A stretch of DNA of 5,425 nucleotides from Legionellaceae bacterium (GTDB lineage Bacteria; Pseudomonadota; Gammaproteobacteria; Legionellales; Legionellaceae). The notes under the pieces are model-generated. The model was not told the origin of the DNA, ran no database searches, and saw only the letters and a program-made list of their open reading frames with translations. Below are positions 1-5,425 of this stretch, piece after piece (the stretch's first letter is position 1; every line of letters begins with the position of its first letter). A program made the position numbers and the translations under genes. The DNA lies in contig JAHFRX010000113.1 in the NCBI GenBank assembly GCA_023266075.1, positions 1 through 5,425 on the forward strand, given 5' to 3'.

Positions 1-1
1 G

Positions 2-817
2 ATCGAAATCCCAACAAAAGAAGACATGGACTCTATTGAGTTATCAAGCCGTTTGTATCGCATCGGCGAGCGTTTGTATATGACCACGATGACCGTTGCA
101 CACTCTAAATCAGAGGAGCCTAAATTAGAACCCGTGACCTGTATCCTGACACCAACACAACTATTCACGATTCGCTATATTCACCCAAAATCCTTTGATT
201 TATTTATAAGTAACATCACACTATTGGATAACTTAAATCCTATCAGCTTATTCGTATCTCTCATCGATGCATCTATTGATAGACTCGCAGATATTCTTGA
301 GTTCGTCGGCAACCAACTGGATGACTACTCGAAAATTGTTTTCCATCACCCAAGTACACATAAACTTAACTATCAACAACTCTTTAGACAAATTGGTGCC
401 GCAGGAGATCTTGACACAAAAGCACGTGAAAGTATTATTACATTTAATCGGCTGGTTACTTTTTTTCAACAAACGAAAAATACGTCTCTTGAACCAGAAA
501 ATCAAGCACGCCTCACAACGTTTACCAAAGATATTTCGGCCTTGAGCGAGCACTCTACTTTTCTTTCTACGAAAATCAATCTCTTACTTGATGCAACTCT
601 AGGTATGGTGAATATCGAACAAAACAATATTATTAAACTCTTCTCTGTTGCGGCTGTTATTTTTTTACCACCCACATTAGTTGCCAGCATTTATGGCATG
701 AATTTTCATTTCATGCCAGAATTGTCATGGAAATATGGTTATGTATTGGCAATCGCCCTCATGAGTATTGCCGCGTGGTTGCCTTATAAATATTTCAAGT
801 TTAAAAAGTGGTTATAA
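2..817 (+). CDS. corA: CorA-family magnesium transporter, 5' end cut by the window edge
   Basis: This is an inner-membrane homopentameric channel of the CorA family, which imports Mg2+ and often Co2+ or Ni2+. The frame is open from base 2, and 8 codons before the ATG at 26 (IEIPTKED) still resemble CorA. That ATG is therefore internal, and roughly 45-50 N-terminal residues lie outside, judged against the usual length of about 316. Numbering from the ATG at 26, residues 1 to about 200 are the cytoplasmic alpha/beta domain and long stalk helix. The end of the stalk (about 188-207, with NIEQNNIIKLFSV) is very E. coli-like. TM1 spans about 204-223, followed by the signature Y-GMN (224-226) and the MPEL loop (230-233). 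TM2 spans about 237-257, and the protein ends in the basic tail KFKKWL. One oddity is that the residue after GMN-F is His228, where E. coli and Thermotoga CorA have Glu. The family call is firm; ion preference cannot be read from sequence. Confidence 0.95.
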   Translation: MEIPTKEDMDSIELSSRLYRIGERLYMTTMTVAHSKSEEPKLEPVTCILTPTQLFTIRYIHPKSFDLFISNITLLDNLNPISLFVSLIDASIDRLADILEFVGNQLDDYSKIVFHHPSTHKLNYQQLFRQIGAAGDLDTKARESIITFNRLVTFFQQTKNTSLEPENQARLTTFTKDISALSEHSTFLSTKINLLLDATLGMVNIEQNNIIKLFSVAAVIFLPPTLVASIYGMNFHFMPELSWKYGYVLAIALMSIAAWLPYKYFKFKKWL

Positions 818-832
818 GAGACGTCTCTTTTT
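816..832 (+). terminator. Short palindrome with T-run at the corA stop; possible weak terminator or attenuator
   Basis: Bases 816-829 form a perfect 14-base palindrome (AAGAGACGTCTCTT) that shares its first two bases with the corA TAA stop. As RNA it could form a 5-bp AAGAG/CUCUU stem with an ACGU loop. The T-run at 828-832 partly belongs to the stem. This resembles a minimal intrinsic terminator, but the stem is short and weak, so partial termination or read-through into dsbD is likelier than a full stop. It could also be a protein-binding palindrome or chance. Confidence 0.3.
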
Positions 833-838
833 AGGAAG
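833..838 (+). promoter_or_regulatory. Ribosome binding site of dsbD
   Basis: AGGAAG lies 7 bases before the ATG at 846 and is a good Shine-Dalgarno match at normal spacing. Together with the signal peptide that begins right at this Met, it fixes the dsbD start. It sits directly after the T-run of the upstream palindrome. Confidence 0.75.
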
Positions 839-845
839 TTAGCAA

Positions 846-2597
846 ATGAAATCATTTATTCTCTTACTCGGTTTATTATTTTGCACGATTGTTTCAGCAG
901 ACATGAGGCCAACCCCGCCCACAGCAGAGACCGTTTTTCAATTGAGGGTAAAACGTTACGACCCGAATACTTTTCTCTTACATTGGCACATTAAGCCTGG
1001 ATTTTTTTTATATCAAAAAAGTATTCGCTTAATTGAACCGCCAAAAGCACATCGTTTTGCTACAATTACACCACTCGACCTACCACATGCCATCACCAAA
1101 AAAGATACTAAAGGTCGTAGTTTTGAAGTGTATCGTGAAAAATTAACGCTTCCGGTGAGATTGCTTGGCATGAGTCCCGGTGAAACGATAATACATATCA
1201 CCTTTCAGGGTTGTGCCGACGATGGGTATTGTTATCCCCCGAAAACCATGCCCATTCAGCTGACTTTCGATAAAAATCTTGCTCTAGTCAACAGCATACT
1301 TGAGCAAGCCACAGCAATCTCGCCTGACGTAACATCACTGAAACATTTATTAAAAAATCCATTTGAAACACAATTGATACTGACGTTGCTCATTTTCTAC
1401 ATCTTAGGCTTACTCCTTTCTTTTACGCCCTGCGTACTCCCGATGATTCCTGTGCTCTCAAGCATTATCGTAGGGCGAGGTGCACATCTCTCAGGAAGAC
1501 ATGCCTTTGGGTTATCACTCACCTATGTCTTGAGCATGTCAGCAACATACGCCATTGTTGGTGCAATCATTGCTTTGGTCGGGAAAAATATACAAATCAC
1601 ACTACAGGCACCGTGGATGATTGGTGTATTGAGCGGCCTTTTTATCATACTGGCACTCTCCATGTTTGATCTTTTTGAACTTCGATTACCCACCGCTTGG
1701 CAATCTAAGCTTGCAGCAATCAGTTACGGGCAAGCACATGGTCATTATATCAATGCCTTAGTCATGGGCGCTTTATCAACGCTCATTTTATCACCCTGTG
1801 TTACCGCACCCTTGATTGGTGCGTTAAGTTACATTGCAGAGACAGGTCGCTTGTTTCTCGGTGTGTCCGCACTATTTATTCTTGGCCTTGGCATGGGGAC
1901 GCCACTCCTTTTAATTGGTACTTCGCTAGGACGTTTATTACCGCACAAAGGTGCTTGGATGAACCAAGTCAAAGGTTTTTTTGGGCTCATTTTAATGGGT
2001 GTCGCAATTGATTTAGTCAGTCGCATCACACCACCACTGATTTCTATGCTTTTATGGGCCACATTATTCCTCTTTTCAGGACTGTATTTAGGGGTGTTTA
2101 AATCATCCCAAACGAATCTTTCAAAACTTAAACAGGTTTTGGCATTAATTATTTTCATATATGGATTTTTAATTTTGATTGGCGCGAGTCAAGGACACAC
2201 AAATCCATGGATGCCGTTGTCCACATCAACACACGCTCATCATCCTACAGTTCGCTCGCTACAAGATTTACAACCGATCTTACAACATGCGAAAATCCAT
2301 CAACAGCCGGTGCTCATTGATTTTTATGCTGATTGGTGCCGCTCTTGTAAAATCATCGAGGATGAATTGGAAAGCAATCAAAAAATTCAAACAATGCTCT
2401 CATCTTTTGAAGTCATTCGTGCTGATATCACCGAAGATAACGCTAAAACACAAGCCTTGAGCACATATTATCGCGTTGTCGCCCCTCCTACTTTTGTATT
2501 TATTTCAAAAGATGGCGTAGAATTAAAAACGCTCACGCATGCTGGAGAAATCAGTATGAATGAACTCGATGCGTTATTACAAGAAGCACTAGAGTGA
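846..2597 (+). CDS. dsbD: Thiol:disulfide interchange protein DsbD
   Basis: This is an inner-membrane reductase that passes electrons from cytoplasmic thioredoxin across the membrane to periplasmic partners such as DsbC, DsbG and cytochrome c maturation thioredoxins. At 583 aa it is close to E. coli DsbD (565 aa). Residues 1-18 form a Sec signal peptide with likely cleavage after VSA. The periplasmic alpha domain (about 19-150) has the redox pair Cys123/Cys129 in GCADDGYCYPP. The membrane beta domain (about 175-450, eight helices expected) has Cys196 in FTPCVLP and Cys318 in LSPCVTAP. Their spacing of 122 residues equals that in E. coli. The C-terminal periplasmic thioredoxin-like gamma domain (about 470-583) has WCRSCK with Cys498/Cys501. 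All six functional cysteines are present, so the protein should be active. A His cluster (HAHHP, 463-467) sits in the linker before the gamma domain. The next gene starts 3 bases after the stop, indicating an operon. Confidence 0.97.
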   Translation: MKSFILLLGLLFCTIVSADMRPTPPTAETVFQLRVKRYDPNTFLLHWHIKPGFFLYQKSIRLIEPPKAHRFATITPLDLPHAITKKDTKGRSFEVYREKLTLPVRLLGMSPGETIIHITFQGCADDGYCYPPKTMPIQLTFDKNLALVNSILEQATAISPDVTSLKHLLKNPFETQLILTLLIFYILGLLLSFTPCVLPMIPVLSSIIVGRGAHLSGRHAFGLSLTYVLSMSATYAIVGAIIALVGKNIQITLQAPWMIGVLSGLFIILALSMFDLFELRLPTAWQSKLAAISYGQAHGHYINALVMGALSTLILSPCVTAPLIGALSYIAETGRLFLGVSALFILGLGMGTPLLLIGTSLGRLLPHKGAWMNQVKGFFGLILMGVAIDLVSRITPPLISMLLWATLFLFSGLYLGVFKSSQTNLSKLKQVLALIIFIYGFLILIGASQGHTNPWMPLSTSTHAHHPTVRSLQDLQPILQHAKIHQQPVLIDFYADWCRSCKIIEDELESNQKIQTMLSSFEVIRADITEDNAKTQALSTYYRVVAPPTFVFISKDGVELKTLTHAGEISMNELDALLQEALE

Positions 2598-2600
2598 AAA

Positions 2601-3455
2601 ATGAATCAGCCTTTTAAATCACACATTATCTTTATTACCGGGTGCTCCACGGGGATTGGCCTAGATGCTGCACAACAACTCACTATACGGGGTCATCGTG
2701 TCATTGCCTCCTGTCGAAAAGCTTCAGATGTTGAACGTTTAGCGACATTGGGCTTGGAGGTGATCCTGATGGACGTTACCGATCCCATATCTATTCAAGA
2801 AGGCTTTCAATGCTTGCTTCAAAAAACCGATGGTAAACTAGATGTACTCGTGAACAATGCGGGTTATGGGCAAATTGGTGCCTTAGAAGATATCTCTTCA
2901 TCCGTTTTACGGCAACAATTTGAGACAAACGTTTTTGGTCTTATGGACGTCACGCGCCATGCTATCCCCATCATGCGTCAACAAGGCCATGGTCGTATTA
3001 TCAATGTCAGCTCTATCCTAGGATTTATCAGTATGCCCTTTCGAGGTGCTTACAATGCTTCAAAATACGCCGTCGAAGGTCTTTCAGACACACTGCGATT
3101 GGAATTAAAATCAGCGAATATTGATGTTTCCTGTATTCAGCCAGGTCCCATAGAAAGCCAATTTCGCGTGAATGCTTTAAAGCACTCACTCAACGATCTT
3201 GATATTGAACATAGCGCTTTTAAAACTCATTATCAAAAGATGTTAGAACACTATGAGCAACACAGCACAATCAATCCACCATTTACAAAATCACCTGAGG
3301 CCGTCACTCAAAAAATCATTCATGCAATTGAATCCGCAAAACCACGCGCCAAATACCCAGTGACGATTCCAGCTTATCTTTTTATGATATTAAAGCGCGT
3401 GCTGACCACAAAAATGCTAGATGCAATGATCCGTTATATGTTTCGAAAACCCTAA
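2601..3455 (+). CDS. SDR-family NAD(P)-dependent oxidoreductase, YbbO-like
   Basis: This is a cytosolic classical short-chain dehydrogenase/reductase of 284 aa with a Rossmann fold. The cofactor-binding glycine motif TGCSTGIG is at residues 13-20, NNAG at 85-88, the structural Asn110 is in ETNVFG, and the catalytic Ser138, Tyr151 and Lys155 lie in NVSS and YNASK. PGPI (181-184) follows as usual. The CRK at 38-40 after the second beta strand would suit NADP(H), which is an inference. Three stretches closely recall E. coli YbbO, reported as an NADP-dependent aldehyde/retinal reductase: ITGCSTGIGL, SCRKASDVERL and the tail YPVT...LKRVL. Substrate and true orthology are not settled, so no symbol is given. 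The ATG at 2601 is 3 bases after the dsbD TGA, with only a weak AGAG (2591-2594) as Shine-Dalgarno, suggesting translational coupling to dsbD. The stop is 2 bases from the relA stop on the other strand. Confidence 0.93.
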   Translation: MNQPFKSHIIFITGCSTGIGLDAAQQLTIRGHRVIASCRKASDVERLATLGLEVILMDVTDPISIQEGFQCLLQKTDGKLDVLVNNAGYGQIGALEDISSSVLRQQFETNVFGLMDVTRHAIPIMRQQGHGRIINVSSILGFISMPFRGAYNASKYAVEGLSDTLRLELKSANIDVSCIQPGPIESQFRVNALKHSLNDLDIEHSAFKTHYQKMLEHYEQHSTINPPFTKSPEAVTQKIIHAIESAKPRAKYPVTIPAYLFMILKRVLTTKMLDAMIRYMFRKP

Positions 3456-3457
3456 CT

Positions 3458-5425
3458 TTAAATTTGCCTTCGCGCCTCTAACACGTTCGGTATCTGACGC
3501 AGCCGTGTTAAAAGTCTTGATAAGCTATTTAAGCCATCAATCGCAACATTCACTGTGATTTGTGTCATATTTTCTTGCTTATTAAGATGAGTCTGAAAAG
3601 AATAAATTTCAGCATGCTCGTTCGCCAGTAAAGAAGTGACATCTCTGAGTAATCCAGTTCTGTCAAACGCACGAATCAAAATATCTACAGCATAGCGATC
3701 TTTTCCATCGCTCTCCCACGATACTTGTAGAAACCGTTGCTTCTGACGCTCACTGGAATGAAGAATATTCGAACAGTCTTGACGGTGAACCGAGACACCC
3801 CGTCCAACGGTGATATAACCGATAATTTTTTCTCCAGGCAAAGGCTTACAGCAACGCGCCATATGTGTTAATAATCGTCCAACACCTTCAATACGAAGTT
3901 GATTCGGTGCAGGAGGCTTTCGATGGACAACCTTTGAAACTTTAACATCACGTGCATCCACCGGATCTGTTGGTGTTAAGCGACTAATAATTTGATTGAT
4001 CTTAATATCACCACGCCCTAATGCCGCGCGCAAATCATCAATCTGTTTAAATCCTAAAAGTAGTAATATTTCTTGTACACGCTCATGCTTAATACCCAAT
4101 GTTTTAAGCTCATTTTCCAACAACGCTTGTCCTTCAACTTTGTTTTTATCAAAGTCTTGCATCTTAAACCAATGCATTACTTTGGCTTTTGCACGCGACG
4201 TTTTCAGATAATTTAAATGCGGATTAATCCAATCTCTGGAAGGCTTAATATCTTTACCTACCAAAATTTCAATTTTATCACCCGTTTTCAAAGGATAAGT
4301 CAGTGGCACAATATGTCCATTGACTTTAGCGCCTCGACAACGATGACCCATATCAGTATGTACATGATATGCAAAATCAAGTGGTGTCACATCATGCGGT
4401 AAATCAAGCACATCACCATCTGGCGTAAACACGTAGACTCTATCGTCTAAAAACTCCATCTCAACGGCGTCACTGGCCCCTTGATGGGTAGCCATTTCAC
4501 GATGCCATGCCAGCACTTCGCGTAACCATGCAATTTTTCGTTCATGTGCTTGCTTTTTGCGAACGCCGCCTTCTTTATATTTCCAGTGTGCTGCGACACC
4601 CATCTCCGCCTGTTCATGCATTTGAAATGTGCGAATTTGTACTTCAAATACACGCCCTTCTGGCCCTAAAACTGCTGTGTGTAACGATTGATAACCATTG
4701 GCTTTAGGATGTGCAATATAATCATCAAACTCTGCTATCACTTGCTGCCACAACGTATGAACAAGGCCCAGAACCTCATAACATTGTGCATCCGTCTCCA
4801 CTAAAACACGAATCGCTGTTGCATCATAAATTTCTTGTAAAGAAACATTTTTCCGTGTCATTTTGCGATAAATACTGTGGATATGCTTTGACCGTCCATA
4901 CACGGCAAAATGATTCATCCCGAGTTGTTTTAAATGCTCATTCATCAACACCACAACCGCATCGACATAGCTATCACGCTCAAGTCGTTTTGCTTTCAAA
5001 TCCGTTGCAATCTCTTTGTAATCTTGAGGCTGTAGATAACGAAACGCTAAGTCTTCCATTTCCCACTTAATTGCACCAATCCCAAGTCGATTTGCTAAAG
5101 GCGCATAAATTTCCATCGCTTCATTTGCGATTTGTTTACGCATCGCATCTGGCATAGGCGCTGAACTTCTCAAAAAACAAAGACGCTCTGCTAATTTGAT
5201 TAAGACAACGCGAACATCATCCGCCATGGCTAAAAGCATTTTGCGAATATTATCGATGTGATGCTTACTGTGTTGATATTTATTCGGTAACTGAAAGCTT
5301 GAGATAACGCTCATTTTCTTGACACCCTTTGCCAGGCGCGCCACAGCCAATCCTAGCTGCTCTTCCACATCATCAAGTGAGAGCTCGGCATAATGCACAC
5401 TTTCAAAGATAATAGCGGCTGCAAG
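3458..5425 (-). CDS. relA: RelA, (p)ppGpp synthetase of the stringent response, 5' end cut by the window edge
   Basis: RelA is a ribosome-associated enzyme that transfers pyrophosphate from ATP to GDP/GTP when uncharged tRNA enters the A site. The frame stays open to base 5425. Nine codons before the GTG at 5396-5398 (LAAAIIFES) continue the family alignment, so that GTG is internal and about 75-85 residues are missing from a protein of about 735. Numbering from the GTG, the end of a degenerate HD domain covers 1 to about 75. Here KLAERLCFLR replaces the hydrolase KLADR-H-MR, and FESVHY stands where HDxxED would be. The synthetase domain (about 165-280) has YGRSKHIHSIYRKM, EFDD (223-226) and NGYQSLHT (234-241). 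The TGS domain is at about 315-385, with a helical region after it. The conserved-cysteine/zinc-finger region has ARCCKP (514-519) and VHRQDC (537-542). The ACT/RRM domain is at about 568-646. EFDD rather than RxKD plus the dead HD separate it from SpoT/Rel. Its promoter lies outside the window. Confidence 0.96.
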   Translation of the reverse strand, partial: LAAAIIFESVHYAELSLDDVEEQLGLAVARLAKGVKKMSVISSFQLPNKYQHSKHHIDNIRKMLLAMADDVRVVLIKLAERLCFLRSSAPMPDAMRKQIANEAMEIYAPLANRLGIGAIKWEMEDLAFRYLQPQDYKEIATDLKAKRLERDSYVDAVVVLMNEHLKQLGMNHFAVYGRSKHIHSIYRKMTRKNVSLQEIYDATAIRVLVETDAQCYEVLGLVHTLWQQVIAEFDDYIAHPKANGYQSLHTAVLGPEGRVFEVQIRTFQMHEQAEMGVAAHWKYKEGGVRKKQAHERKIAWLREVLAWHREMATHQGASDAVEMEFLDDRVYVFTPDGDVLDLPHDVTPLDFAYHVHTDMGHRCRGAKVNGHIVPLTYPLKTGDKIEILVGKDIKPSRDWINPHLNYLKTSRAKAKVMHWFKMQDFDKNKVEGQALLENELKTLGIKHERVQEILLLLGFKQIDDLRAALGRGDIKINQIISRLTPTDPVDARDVKVSKVVHRKPPAPNQLRIEGVGRLLTHMARCCKPLPGEKIIGYITVGRGVSVHRQDCSNILHSSERQKQRFLQVSWESDGKDRYAVDILIRAFDRTGLLRDVTSLLANEHAEIYSFQTHLNKQENMTQITVNVAIDGLNSLSRLLTRLRQIPNVLEARRQI

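Noticed and set aside
26..28. ATG at 26 as the real corA start
   Set aside because: The frame is open upstream to base 2 with CorA-like residues, and the protein would lack about 50 residues of the usual N-terminal domain. The gene is cut by the window edge.
248..553. A 101-codon minus-strand open frame and an overlapping 92-codon plus-strand frame inside corA
   Set aside because: Both sit in other frames of a clear CorA coding region and their products are unlike any family I recognise.
768..796. Possible dsbD promoter: TTGCCG at 768-773 and TATTTC at 791-796, 17 bases apart
   Set aside because: The -10 candidate matches the consensus at only three positions, and the better TATAAA at 785-790 is only 11 bases from the -35-like box. 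The whole stretch codes for conserved CorA residues.
1829..2158. A 109-codon minus-strand open frame inside dsbD
   Set aside because: It is antisense to the conserved membrane helices of DsbD, with no sign of its own start signals or a protein family.
3479..3510. Inverted repeat TAACACG / CGTGTTA with an 18-base loop, near the end of the dehydrogenase transcript
   Set aside because: It is AT-containing, has a long loop, and is followed by AAAAG on the plus strand with no T-run in either direction. It lies in conserved relA coding sequence, so I do not call it a terminator.
4711..5070. A 119-codon plus-strand open frame inside relA
   Set aside because: It lies wholly antisense to the well-conserved synthetase region of relA. 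Its product shows no recognisable domain, and I see no convincing ribosome binding site. It is best explained as a shadow of relA.
5396..5398. GTG at 5396-5398 as the real relA start
   Set aside because: The upstream codons to base 5425 are open and encode residues that continue the RelA alignment. A start here would remove most of the N-terminal domain.

Overview
The window reads as an ordinary chromosomal segment of a low-to-moderate GC gammaproteobacterium. All four proteins have clear gammaproteobacterial counterparts: a CorA ending much like the E. coli protein, a DsbD with E. coli-like cysteine spacing, a YbbO-like short-chain dehydrogenase, and a RelA of the synthetase-only type that is characteristic of Gamma- and Betaproteobacteria. 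The AT-leaning composition and codon choice would fit a Legionellales/Coxiellaceae-like lineage. That placement is an impression, not a demonstration.

Layout. Bases 2-817 (+) hold the 3' part of corA, cut by the left edge. After 28 bases, containing a small perfect palindrome and a good Shine-Dalgarno, dsbD follows at 846-2597 (+) and is complete. The short-chain dehydrogenase gene starts 3 bases after the dsbD stop (2601-3455, +). relA occupies 3458-5425 on the minus strand. It converges on the dehydrogenase gene with only 2 bases between the stops, and its 5' end is cut by the right edge. Coding density is close to total, and no gap exceeds 28 bases.

How the genes relate. dsbD and the dehydrogenase gene are very likely co-transcribed, and corA may feed into the same transcript. 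DsbD carries reducing power from cytoplasmic thioredoxin to periplasmic thiol proteins. The dehydrogenase is a cytosolic NAD(P)-dependent enzyme with unknown substrate. CorA imports Mg2+. RelA makes (p)ppGpp in the stringent response. I see no pathway joining all four.

I looked for mobile elements, CRISPR, tRNA/rRNA, toxin-antitoxin or defence genes, frameshifts and long repeats, and found none I can support. I do not find an undescribed system. The points worth a second look are a residue change in the CorA pore-mouth loop, the hairpin at the corA stop, and the 2-base convergent junction between the dehydrogenase gene and relA.
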